Assembly (NCBI RefSeq): GCF_004664715.2
Contig: NC_051069.1
Location: 72,376,647-72,440,646 of the forward strand
Source: Peromyscus leucopus
Taxonomy: Eukaryota; Chordata; Mammalia; Rodentia; Cricetidae
Length of the DNA stretch: 64,000 nucleotides
Direction of reading: 5' to 3'
Part shown: piece after piece, positions 11,943 through 23,323 of the stretch
Numbering within the stretch: position 1 is the stretch's first letter
Layout: every line of letters starts with the position of its first letter
Notes under the pieces: generated by a model
What the model was told of the DNA's origin: nothing
The model's database searches: none
The model's input: the letters and a program-made list of their open reading frames with translations, nothing else
Program-made: the position numbers and the translations under genes

Positions 11943-12541
11943 CAGTTTTAAGTGTAGAATTCTATAGTTGCCACAATGTAGAACCTCCTGGGAAGGGAGG
12001 CTCAATGAGGGATTATCTAGATTAGATTGACCTGTTGCCATGCCTATGAAAGATTTTCCTAGCTTAGTTTATTGAAGTGGGAAGACCTGCTGTCTTAGTT
12101 AGGGTTCTTATTACTGTGAAGAGACACCATGGCCATGGTAACTCTTAGAAAGTAAACAATTCATTGGAGTGGCTTGTTTACTGTTTCAGAGGTTTAGTCC
12201 ATTGTCATCATGACAGGATCATGGCAACGTGTGCCCCATAGGGACACACTTCCTCCAACAAGGCCACACCTCCTAATAGTACCACTCCTTTGGGGGTTCA
12301 TTTTCTTTCAAAGCACTACACCCACCTGCTGCAGGTAGCATCATTCCCTAAGGAGGGGTTTGACTGCATCATAGTGGAGAAAGGGAGATGTAGGTGTGAC
12401 TAGCTGCTTTAAATTCTTGCCACTTGGACTTCCCAGCTGTGTTAGACTGTAACCTGAAATGGCAAGTGAAAATAATTGACCCTAACTTACTTTGGGGGCG
12501 GGTGGGTGGCATTTTATCACAGCAACAGAAACAAAACTAAG
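11943..12541 (+). mobile_element. MT-type MaLR LTR interrupted by ORR1
   Basis: The left part (to 12090) reads 'ctcaatgagggattatctag' and 'gaagtgggaagacc'. The right part (from 12325) reads 'tagcatcattccctaagg', 'gactgtaacctgaaatgg' and ends 'tttatcacagcaacagaaac'. These are MT (ERVL-MaLR) LTR landmarks. The two halves join once the nested ORR1 element is removed. Confidence 0.85.
12091..12324 (-). mobile_element. ORR1-type MaLR LTR nested in MT
   Basis: The plus strand opens 'tgtcttagttagggttctta' and contains 'aagagacaccatggccatgg' and 'cacttcctccaacaaggcca', which reversed are ORR1 landmarks. It is flanked by the five-base duplication cctgc (12086-12090 and 12325-12329), the length expected for MaLR integration. 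At 234 bp it is shorter than the roughly 350 bp I expect for ORR1, with the centre missing. Confidence 0.85.
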
Positions 12542-12837
12542 GTGTCTCTGCTCTGGTTGTGTTGGTGGTACTGGTGCTGGTGGTATGGTAATGGATGTGT
12601 TGTTTTGCTTTTCATTTCTCACTTGTGGTTTTTCCCCCTTGTTTGAATTATTTTCATTTTTCTAAAACAAAAAAAAATTTAAGAATATTATTGTATGTAC
12701 AATATTACTAACATTATAAATGGCAGCTAACCTTATATATCACATACAGGAGGAGAAATTGAAAAGTATCTTGCAGTGTGATAGTTAAAGAAAATTTTGA
12801 GAGGTTTTTTGCCTATTCAACTTGGAAACTGTATTGC

Positions 12838-13704
12838 ATTTTTTTTAAAAAAATATAATTTATTGATTGATTCTTTGGGAATTTCACATCATGCACCCCG
12901 ATTCCACTCAACTCCTTGTCCCCCCACATCCTCCCCCTGCCCCTGCAGCACCCCCCATAGAAAATTTTAAAAAATCAAAACAAAACAAAACAAAACAAAC
13001 AAGCCAACAAAAACAAGAACAAAACAAAACAAGCAGAAAAACCTCTTTGCTTTTTCCTTCCTGCCTCTCCAACACTTCATTCATCCTGGTGGCATCGGGG
13101 CCTGTGGTGTGTCACACAGTGTACCCTTTTGTCCCATCCACATCACTAACAAATGTTCATTGCGATGTTCAAGACCTCCAGTTTCTGGTACATCATCATC
13201 ATCTGGGATCTCCCTTGGCCACCCCAGCCACCCAGAGTCATGGAGATCCTGCAGGTACTGTTCCACAGGACCAGTCTTTTCATGAGCTCCAGCAGGTCCT
13301 AGATGGGGTAGATGTTAGGGTGGGCCAACCCAAGTCCCAGCTGTGGGCCTGGGTGGTAGCTGAGCTGGTCAGTCCAGGCCACTAGGGCCACCCACCTCAG
13401 GCAAGGGGGCAAAGCCAGTTCCTCTACACTCATGCCATCAAGGTTAGTTCACCCTCACCTGTGGTGAGGGGTGGGGCCATTTCTCTGGAGTGCAGGGGCC
13501 AGCTCTCCCTTGAGGATCAGGGCCAGCTCTCCAGCTTCCCTGGGCCAGCAAAAGGCAAGGCTGGCTTAACATGGCCTTCTGATTTCATCACGCATGGTTC
13601 CCATGGCCCCTTGAAGTGACACAGGCCACAGACATCAACGCAGACCCCAGCCGCTGCTGGACCACGGACCCAGACATGACCCTCGGCAGCAGCTTGGGCC
13701 CAAA
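12838..13704 (-). mobile_element. 5'-truncated L1 tail (old rodent L1 3' UTR)
   Basis: The segment starts with T-rich sequence, the reverse of an A tail, then has AAACA repeats (12960-13040) and pyrimidine-rich sequence with 'atggagatcctgcaggta' and 'atgagctccagcaggtccta'. The same text recurs at 33300-34250. The octamer tgtattgc lies on both sides (12830-12837 and 13705-13712) next to T runs, fitting a target-site duplication. Open frames across it are not coding in origin. Confidence 0.75.
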
Positions 13705-13739
13705 TGTATTGCTTTTTTGGCAACCACTGAAAATGGATG

Positions 13740-14770
13740 TTTATTCACTAAGGCGTGAATGCATTTTTGCTGGTGTACAGTACTGTCAGATTGCAGTTAG
13801 AGCTTACTTCAATCTTCCCAGTACAATCAGTGTTAAAGAAGGTCAGGTAGCAGTAGCTTCCCTCCTCTTCTTGAGTATACAATTGGACTTCCTATCCCAC
13901 CCACCACGCAATTAGACTCAAGGTCTGAATCTTGTGATGCTGTTTCTAATTCAAGGTTTTCAACAAGCAGGGATACCCTCTTCACAACCCCATTTTCATC
14001 CACTGGTACATGAAAGACCAAACGTCTAGTGACTGGCAGCAGATGATAAACACAGAAGACAAAGTGAACCCTGGTCCCCGAGTCACTGTGTAAATCATTA
14101 TCTACCGCCGAATAGCAATACCTGTCTTGGTTTGTTAAGTGTACAAGACATAAACTATTTCGGATAAGTTATTATACACTTTTAGATCTGTTTATCTGCA
14201 GTGTCATTCAGTTGGATTGTAACACCTTGAGTAACCAACCCGTGAACTGACTTGGTCACGTACTTAAGTTATTTTTCCCTGCAAGTTAAGCATGGCTGTG
14301 GAATGTGCTTTCATCCTGTAGCATGGTCTGATAGTGGGTTCAGATGAGGTGCTGCATTAAAGAGGAGCGGGGCCAGGTAAGCCGATTGCTGTTTCTCTGT
14401 CTCTCTGTCTACTGGGCATAAAACCCAGAGCCTTGTGAATGCCAGATGCACTCTCTTCATTAGGTCTCAGCTCCCCAGTACAGCTTGTGATGGTGAACTC
14501 GCAGACATCTCAGTTTTCTTGTTGATACCAAAATTCTTCTTCCAGCTGAGAATTTTACAGCATCATCTAGAATCTGTTGGCCCTCTGTTGTTTTAACTTG
14601 AATTCCCCTATTTTCCACTGTGTCCTGATTGAAGACAGCGGGTTCAAATGAGTTCTTCGAAGAGACCAACCATGTTTCGCTACTTCTTATTTTTATGTTT
14701 TGACCTTCTCAGCCTCTAAAGCATATAATCCAAAACTTCACTGCAATATATTCTTTCAGTCTGGTGCCAC
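13740..14770. other. Unique non-coding sequence
   Basis: No gene, RNA or repeat recognised. Confidence 0.45.
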
Positions 14771-14774
14771 TCTT

Positions 14775-14945
14775 TTAAAAATTAATTCATTTACACCCCC
14801 TGCCCCGTGCATGTGCACGTGCGTGTGCGGTGTGCACACTGCATGAGTCAGTCCTCTCCTCCTTCCAGGTGGGTACCAGGGACTGAACACGAGTCCTCAG
14901 GCTTGGCGGCAACCCACTGAGGCCCTTCTCCAGCCCCTCAGCATC
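14775..14945 (-). mobile_element. tRNA-derived rodent SINE, minus strand
   Basis: Reversed, it gives 'gccgccaagcctgaggact' and a CA/GC-rich tail with 'gcacgtgcacatgcac'. It is the same family as the element at 9355. Confidence 0.65.
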
Positions 14946-14949
14946 GCCA

Positions 14950-15565
14950 CTTTGTCCTAGCCTCTTGTCACAGAGCAGCAACCTCAAGTTCGCTGGTGCT
15001 GTGGAGACGATGTCCACGCTTACTTTTCTCTGAGGACTATCATGGGGTATTGTGTGTGTGCGGGGAGGGACTGCTGAAGAGGTTGCTGTCCTTGGCCATT
15101 GTCCTGCAGATATCTGAGTATGGCACAGTTGTTTTCCGCTAAGCAGTGTAAATTCCTGACTGGTGGCTGAAGGAGGAATTAAGTCTGTTCATAAATGCTA
15201 ATACATTTCATTCAGTAGCTCAAACCAGAGAAATAAGTGTGATATCCAAGCCGAAGGTATTAAACCTGTTTGAATTTCATAAGCATCTCAGAGCATCGGC
15301 CTCTCTGGGGGGTGCTGGTGCAGGCCACTGAGGAAGTCCTGCGGGAGTTCCACACAGCTTCTGTGTCCCATAATAATGGAACCATCAAAATGATGCCAAA
15401 GAAGAGCCTTTAGTAACATAAAATATTTGTATGAGAAATATTTCAATGAAAAAGCAAGTTATATACACAGCGTGATCCTGTATTTGTAAATGAAAACATG
15501 CTTTGATGTGTTCAGTAAATAAACATTAAGACCCTTCTATGTAGGTAGCAGACATTACAGGCACT

Positions 15566-15605
<40 letters not shown>

Positions 15606-17240
15606 CATGTTAAAGCAGATTCTAATATTATTTTACATTTTCCAATTTACAATGAATATGTATTAAGGTATAAACAAAACATCACTATTAGATTAAGGAT
15701 TTTTTTTCAATTACAAGAAAAGGCTAATGTCATAATAATGAGGTTTAATAAAGTATGCTGAAGAAGCATAGGTTATTTTGGCCCTGTGTTCCGCCGTGAC
15801 TCACCAAACATGGCCTGTACTGTTTATTTCTTGTTCTTCTATTTCACTATTAAAATGAACAGATGCATTTCCCGTCACATGGAGCCCGTGGAAACATGCC
15901 AACCATTTTCTTAGCAACCGAACTCCTGTCTTGTGCCCTGTGCATGTTAACTAAAACAGCCTGTTGACGGCTTAAAATAAACCTGCCTTTTTCCATTTAG
16001 CATTTTATCAAATGAATGGAATTTTGTTTGCTGATGAATTTAGTTCAGCTTCAAGGGGATTTTTCTCTTCTTCATGGGGAGGCTGGAGAATCAGAGAATG
16101 GAAAGCAAGCTTAGGGAGAAAAGACAGGCTGACATTGATGTGGGTAGCGTAATAGCATCTGCTCAATTTCACCCCTCCCCTTCCCTTGTTTTTTATCCCC
16201 CCGGGTAGAATGTTGATTTAACTCTAAATTCTCCTTTAGCCTTTGCATCGTAATGTTTGGGTTGCTTGATGAAATGCACTGATTTAAATGAGTGCTCTGA
16301 CCATTGCTATTGTTATTATGTGAAGGCTCTTGTCTTATTTTTCTTGTTTCTAACACATCAATATGCTCTACAGTTAAGTTGTGCTCATATCCCCGAGTAG
16401 TGGACTCATTCCTATGGTTCAGGAAGAAAGAGACTGGACAATAGGTAATTTGGGAAGGGAGGAAGGAGGAGTCATCAGCAGTGTGGAGAACTGGTATTTT
16501 CAGATAGAACTGACTCTGCAACTTGGAATAAATTGACGTTTTGCTTGAATACAAAAATAAGTCTGAGTCTACATGTATATGTAGACATCTTGTGTGCAAA
16601 GACTATGGGAATATTTCCTAAATAAGAAAACTCTAAAGTGGCTTTGAAGACGAAATAACAGAACCGCATCTGTACTTGAGTTAGCAGAGACCTAACAAAG
16701 CAATGGAAGAAAGCTTCACGGAGCGCGTGATGTCCAAGCAGCTCCCCTCTCATCTCCCACTGTCTGCTCGTGTGGGAGTGAACAGTTAAAAACCTGCACC
16801 AGTGGCAAGCTGCAGCACTGTGGAGACTTCCACTTTCTTTTCCCTGGAGCAAATTCCTAACCGTTACCATCATCGAGCAACGAAAATTGCTGACGTGGCT
16901 GTGTAGTTTTACACGTTCCCCCTGGAATTAAAGACACAACAAATGAGAAACACATTCCCGTTAAATCCACTTCGTTCTGACTCCTGCTTTATTTGTGTTT
17001 TAGGAAATAGATAATTTTCTTGTGTTATATTTAACATTAGGTACAACTTGTATAAGATTGACAGGCATTTTACATTAAATATTGTAAAAGGGCAAGCTGC
17101 TCCCACGTTTTGACGTTCTTTTGTTGAGAGTCAGAATCCTGTGCTTGCGCTGTTTCCCACACTGGTCAGCAGCTTTGGAAAATGCCATCACCTCTGTAGG
17201 CTTTGTGTTTGAAATAGTTAATATGTTTTCAAAACTGTCC
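14950..17240. other. Unique sequence with one (GT)n tract
   Basis: A GT microsatellite lies at about 15566-15604. The rest contains no repeat I recognise. The open frames at about 16111-16599 and 16475-16873 on the minus strand lack domains and are probably chance. Confidence 0.5.
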
Positions 17241-17247
17241 AATTTAA

Positions 17248-17392
17248 TTTTCTTTTTGAGACAAGGCCCTACTTTGTCCAGGTTGGCCTTAGACTCACTA
17301 TGTATTTGAGGCTGGCCTTGAACTCCTGACCTTCCTGTCTCCACATCCGCAGTACTGGAATTACAGGCATCCTCCATCATGCCTAGCTTAAT
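17248..17392 (-). mobile_element. Old B1-like SINE
   Basis: Plus-strand 'tttgagacaaggccctactt', 'ggctggccttgaactcctga' and 'ggaattacaggcatcctcc' are the reverse of B1. Confidence 0.8.
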
Positions 17393-17399
17393 TTTCAAC

Positions 17400-18890
17400 T
17401 TAAACATCACCTCAAATATCCAATTCTATATATTTGCAGCTAACCTGATGAGGGCATTTCTTCCTCTGTGGAAGAAAAAGTCCTGGTTCATACCCCCTCT
17501 GCTGCTAGCTGCATAAAGGACACCCAAGCTCACAGTAGGAGCTCTCTGTGTGACTCACTGTTCTTCAGAAGGTGCCTGGGGAGGTTTGTGAATTGTGCCC
17601 AGGTGGGCTGAAGGTAGATGCTGCTTAAATCCTGGAAACACTCTACCGTTCAGCATCTGAGCAACCTTCACACCCTGGGACAAAACTCAGCACTTCTGGC
17701 CGCTGATTCATAGCCATTGAACACTTTGCTCATTTAATAATAGTCGACATGGGCACATAAACCGTACCTGCAGAAGGGACCTTGATCTTAAACTTAACCA
17801 TTTCATCATGTTATATTTCTCAATAGAAGTCTTCAAATACTAACATTTAGGGTGGTTATTTTGTGTCGATGTGTTTGTTATGGATGGGCTCATCCCTACT
17901 AAATGGCCCTAGACTTCATTCCAAGAGCCCTTGCACTTGTTAGAAACTATTGTTCTTTGGATAAAATTATCTTCTTATTTTAAAACTCAGTGAGCATAAT
18001 ACCAATAATCGTTTACTGGGGGCATGCCCTTCAGTGATTTTGTCTTAAGGTCTAGAGGGAATTGATTTTTAATGTGGGCATTCAGAAGTAGAATCAGCTC
18101 TTCCTGATGCCCTGCAGTGGAGTGGAGAAGGACATACCACAACAGCATTCAGAAAGATTAAATGCCTTAATTAATTAGCGAGTGAGGAGTAAGCCTCTAC
18201 AAGGTAGGTCCAATGTAGCACGTGTTGGTGGAACTGTTCTAACCTCTCAACCTGAAAAGACCCACTGGGAAGGCCAAGTCTATAGAAGGTAGAGGAAGTG
18301 CCCAAGTTTTCTTCATAGAGAATCAGCCTTCAGCCTCCCCAGATAATTATGACTTCACTACCTGGAATCATTATTTTCCAGGTTCCATGTTCTTGCAATT
18401 ACAAGAAATCCCAGAAACAATATTTTTATAGTGAGACAAGTCCTTTGAAAACTCTGAACTTAATTGCCTTAAGTACATAATAGGATTGAAATATAGATTT
18501 AGCTTCAATTTAATGGTCCAGGATAAATAAAATTTGGTTGAAGAAGTTAGAAGTCTGATTTCTAATATGCAATTGAGAACATAAAATATAAAGACTTGTT
18601 AATATGACATTGGAAGTTGTTAGGATAATTTAAGAATGGCTCTTTCTGAATGAATTGGACAGGCTCTTTGACTTACAATTTGGGGATGTGCTACTGTACT
18701 TGCACATAGGGAATATCTTGGGGAAAAAGTTTTGCTGTAAGATTTTCCCCACATAACTGGACTAGAGCCCACTGAGAGTACCCTCTGTGAACCTGACATG
18801 GAACAGGCAATAATTTCTTGGATCTACAATAGCATGACTACCTGAATAGTTGAGGTAAGGCAGTTGCATACTGGATAATAAGGTAGATAT
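17400..18890. other. Unique non-coding sequence
   Basis: AT-rich single-copy-looking DNA. No gene or repeat supported. Confidence 0.5.
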
Positions 18891-18892
18891 TG

Positions 18893-18895
<3 letters not shown>

Positions 18896-18971
<76 letters not shown>
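18896..18971. repeat. (CA)n(GA)n compound microsatellite
   Basis: CA dinucleotides pass directly into GA dinucleotides. Minus-strand frames encoding Ser-Leu and Cys-Val repeats are artefacts. Confidence 0.97.
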
Positions 18972-18975
<4 letters not shown>

Positions 18976-19098
18976 ATTTCCATATAGAGCAACATAAACA
19001 GAAATTCAGTTATTAGGAAAAGATATTTTCTTAAGACAGAACCTGAGGTTTACCATCTAATTCAGTAGCTACAATAATATGTATTTAAATATAAATTT

Positions 19099-19125
19099 TG
19101 CGCGCGCGCGGGCGCGGGGGGGGGT
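19099..19125. repeat. (GC)n tract followed by a G run
   Basis: Alternating GC dinucleotides lead into a run of nine G. This sits inside otherwise AT-rich DNA and has strong Z-DNA potential. CpG-rich runs of this kind are uncommon in non-island rodent DNA. Confidence 0.9.
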
Positions 19126-19262
19126 GTCTTTGCCTTTTGGACAGGTTCTCATGTATCCCTGTGTAGCTGAGGATGACTTTGAACTCCTAATCCTCCATCC
19201 TTTACCTCTCTAGTGCTAGGTTTACAGGTGTTCATCACCACAGCTCATTTATAGAGTCCAGG
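19126..19262 (-). mobile_element. Degenerate B1-like SINE
   Basis: Plus-strand 'gacaggttctcatgtatccc', 'actttgaactcctaatcctcc' (split) and 'gtgctaggtttacaggtg' are the reverse of a decayed B1. Confidence 0.65.
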
Positions 19263-19529
19263 CACCCAAGCAAGCATACTATCAGCTAAGCACAGCCAAG
19301 GCCCCAGTAAACTTAAAGCTTATCATCTGCTTGGTTTCTCTAGGTTTTTTTTTTTTTTTTTTTTAATCAGGTTTCAAATCTCTAATCGCCACATATAGAG
19401 AATGGCTACTGAAATAATAACATAGACTTAGAATTCCCCCATCACTACAAAAAGTTCCACCAAACAATGTTGATTCAGAAGTTAGGGAAATATTTTTAAA
19501 TGCGTTTAATTAGATCTTACTATTTTTGG

Positions 19530-19662
19530 TTTAGTTGTTGTGTAGCCCTGGCTGGTGGGAATTCATTATGTAGACTAGGTTAGCCTCAAATTCACAGATA
19601 TCTACTTACTTCTGCCTTTCAAGTGCTGGCATTAAAGGTGTACACCATGCCCAGCCCTGAGC
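19530..19662 (-). mobile_element. Degenerate B1-like SINE
   Basis: Plus-strand 'gtgtagccctggctgg', 'cctcaaattcacagatatct' and 'ggcattaaaggtgtacacc' are reversed B1 landmarks. Confidence 0.7.
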
Positions 19663-19669
19663 GTGTTAT

Positions 19670-20655
19670 TCTTACCCTTACAATAAACTTTTCCCTAAGC
19701 CAGTTTCTGTGGTACATTACTAAAACTGGGCTATTTCATCATGCTGTCCACATAGTGATTCCATTTCTAATTAGAAGTTGATGAAGTCCTTTCATGCACC
19801 ACGGTATCATTTGCACCAAGTATTCCAGCCGCATTAAGAAGCTGAATTATCTCATAGAAGATAACAAAAGACCGAGAATTACTCAACCATCTAGAGAAGT
19901 AAATATATACGAAGGATGTATATGTGTGTGTGCATGTGTGTGAGTATGTCCAAGTATGTTTGTTTGTGTGTGTGCATGTTTATGTAGATTGCAAACTAAA
20001 GTTGAAGACTGTGTGCTTTTGTGACAAACGATGAAATGCTGCATGTACTCTGCTTATATACATCATGTCATCAACAAGAGGCTAGTTAAATCCAGTGCCC
20101 ATCACAGACTTCTGACCTTCACCAAGGAAGCATTAGAGCGAACCCTTTAAGGAGCTCGGTTGGTCAGAGCACACTGCTCACATTTCCTTGGGCAAATAAA
20201 GTTGTTTGGCTAAACCTGCCACCAAGGGAATGGGGAAATATGAACCCCTCACAGAGAGCAGCAAACACTGAGGACAGTGATTAAAAACTATCACACACAA
20301 AGGCCTTCTAGCAGATCGCTATCTATAGAGGGGTCTCCAAACAAACAGAACATGTAGGAACAGTAAAGATACAGAAGGAAGTATATTTAGGGAATTGTCC
20401 TGTGTGGTGATAGAGACTGAAAAGAGCCAGAACACAGTCTATCAGCTAGAGACCTGACCAGGGCTTCCTATGTGATGGTAGGTGTTAGGTGAGTCCTGCT
20501 GTCTGAAGGTCTGAGACGCAAGAACTCTCAGGGAAGCTTAAGACAGGAATGAGAGAAAGTGCCATCCTTTTGACTTTCCTGCTCCATTAAGACCTTGAGT
20601 GGATTAGATGTTGCTGCTTAGTAAGAAACGGTCTTCAGCCACTGACTCCAATGCT
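19670..20655. other. Unique non-coding sequence
   Basis: No gene or interspersed repeat recognised, apart from a TG-rich patch at about 19920-19980. Confidence 0.45.
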
Positions 20656-20659
20656 AGTC

Positions 20660-20742
20660 ACAGAAGGGCACTCACAGACACAGCCTCACAGGCAATCTCA
20701 CAGGTGAGCATACCCACAATCACATCCTCACAGGCACATTCT

Positions 20743-20796
<54 letters not shown>

Positions 20797-20884
20797 CAAG
20801 CTTCACAGAAGCTCCCTTGCAGGCACACTCTCATACACACAAGCACATATACTCAGTCCTCACAAAAACTTCCTCACAGGTGCG

Positions 20885-20952
<68 letters not shown>

Positions 20953-21062
20953 TCTCTCAATCATTACAGAAGCTCCCTCACAGACACACTCTCGTACTCA
21001 CTCACTCACTCACTCACTCACTCACTCACTCACTCACTCACAGGAGCACCTTATAGACACAA
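20660..21062. repeat. Compound minisatellite seeding three microsatellites
   Basis: A degenerate unit containing 'tcctcacaggcacattctca' or variants recurs several times. Between copies lie (CA)n (about 20742-20792), (TC)n (about 20886-20958) and (CTCA)n (about 20996-21040). The phrase 'acagaagctccct' occurs at about 20804 and 20966. The Ser-Leu and His-Thr open frames are repeat artefacts. Confidence 0.9.
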
Positions 21063-21069
21063 CCTCATG

Positions 21070-23274
21070 GGTACCCCAGAGTAGCTTTACTTTAACTCGG
21101 TCACGCTGTGACATAAAATTAACCACCATGTACTCTCTTTTGTGTATCCTATTATAATGCAGCTGCTTCCTAGATAGTATTTTTATCTCCGACTAGAAAA
21201 GGAAGTCTCATTTTTAGAACAGCTGAGGTGTTTGGTTCTCCCACATTATCAGCAACACACTGCTGTGGTTTAGCATTCGTCACAAGCCTCGGGTCAGCTG
21301 CCCTGGTTGCCCTGTTGATGGATCTACATCTGTCAAATGAATAAAGAATAGAAAGATGTGGTTCTGACTCCGCTTGTTCTAGTCACTCCACACCTCGCCA
21401 ACAGTGAGATGTCTGCTTCTTTACAACTTGAGTTTTTTGGTAAGAGGTTTTGTTCCTGGCCATAGGGCTCAAAAGAGAATGGACGGCCCTGGAAATCTTT
21501 AAGTAATAGTTATTCCCTTAATTATTCCCTGGGCATTTCAGAGAAAGGTTTCCTGGTTACTTTATTCCACTTAGATGAGTAGAGCTGACGTAATCTTTTA
21601 GAAGAGGCTAGTATTAGTTGACATGGTGCCCGGGAACCATACCTGTCACACAGGTCTTTTTACCCCAGTGTTAGATTTACTAACACAGCACACAAAGTTG
21701 AAACTGCCTGCTTCGGGTCTCACAGTTCATACAAGCCAGAGCGAGAGTGGGAGCTTGTCTTCTGCATCCCAGATTTACACATGAACCAAGTAAGCCTCCT
21801 CCTTCTGATTTCAATAATCTTAGGTGATATTACTATATTTGCCAGTCCATCTGCCAAAGGCATTACAGACATTCACTCCTGTATCCTTAAAATCACCCTA
21901 TGAAAGAAGTGTTATCTCTTGCTACCCTAGGACTGAAGAGGTAAAGCATAGAGAAATAAATATGGCATGTGGGTTATTTTGCTAAAAAACGTTATAGCCA
22001 GAATTTGAAACCCAATCTGACTGAAGTGCCCCTGTTCACGCTGCTTGTCTGCGGTCTTTTCCTCTTGCATCAAAATTTCAGGTGCCTTGAAATGAAGAGA
22101 GAGACAGTAAACCCAGGAAAGGAAACGGAATGACTTGTGAGCCAGTGTGTTCCACCAGATAATTGTCTACATATTAAAATGAGAATTAGAAAAGAAAATC
22201 ACTTAATCGTGAAATAAAAATGGACTCTTGTCCCAGTAGCTCTATTGCTAGTTTTGCTTTTCCGATCTAATTTTTGTCTTAAGCATGCTTATTTTGAATC
22301 TAATCCAGTTGAAGCAAGCTTGTAATTAAAGTGGCATTTACTACGATGGACATTTTTCATACTGATTAGATGGGAACGTCTAAAGCAGAGAAAGTCCCTT
22401 GGGATCCTGGTACATGGAGTGTCTTGGTCACGTGGTAGAAACGGGCAGCTGAACTGCCTCTTGTGGCAAGACAGCATGAGTCACAGGCATTTTCAGATGA
22501 AAAGCCACAGCAAAGACCAGGGAGTGGAGTTCTCTAAGGGATATTCATGTCACTAGCTTTTAATCAGTTGATCGTGCAAAGAGACCGAGAAAGAAAATGA
22601 ATGAACAATCCCACGGTAAATTTTGGTGATTCTAACACAACTTCTGCTAATCCATAGGATGTTCTGACAAAGCTAGCGTGCAGACAGTTGACATCTGTTG
22701 TGACTTCTAAGCTGTCATAGCTCATCTTTTTGTTTTTGTTTAAGAACTGCTGTAATCCAAGTGGTAGGGTATGAAACTTGTGTCCTGATGATGTCAACTC
22801 TAATGGAAGTGAATATAAAATTTCTTACCATTCCAATGAGTAACATTTACCAGGCTATTTAACTGATGTCCAAATAACTACTACCATTCTAGACATCCTG
22901 CCTCCAAAGAAGGAGTATTCTCAATTCCTGTGTTTCTAGCTTGATGCCCAGGATTTGAGAAAATAATTCTATGTCTTGCTAGTAATCATAATAGAAAATG
23001 TAAATGTTCTTGACATTGCTTGGCTAGGGAAGGAGCAGAAAAACGGATCACTTCTCTGTAAGATAAACAGCTCTACAGACATCGAGCATGTCAGCATTGA
23101 TGGTAGAATATGCTGCTGCTGAAGTCATTGGGGTATTCTTTGTTCTAGATTTAAAGAAGATATTTTGTTGGCCATGAAGACCTAGAAAGTGCTATTTGAA
23201 AACTAGTTTCTGAGGATATTCAGGACACTCTGTGAACTTCACAAAAAATGTGAAGAATTAGACTTAAGAGAGAG

Positions 23275-23277
<3 letters not shown>
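21070..23277. other. Unique non-coding sequence
   Basis: One of the longest repeat-poor stretches in the window. No coding exon or RNA gene could be supported. Confidence 0.5.

Positions 23278-23319
<42 letters not shown>
23278..23319. repeat. (AG)n microsatellite
   Basis: About 40 bp of AG dinucleotides. Confidence 0.95.

Positions 23320-23323
<4 letters not shown>

Noticed and set aside
12867..13385. 172-codon plus-strand open frame
   Set aside because: It lies in the reversed 3' UTR of an old L1 and contains AAACA repeat-encoded residues; no domain.
20660..21062. Possible CRISPR-like array
   Set aside because: Repeats are degenerate and interspersed with dinucleotide runs, with no constant repeat-spacer spacing, in a eukaryotic genome.
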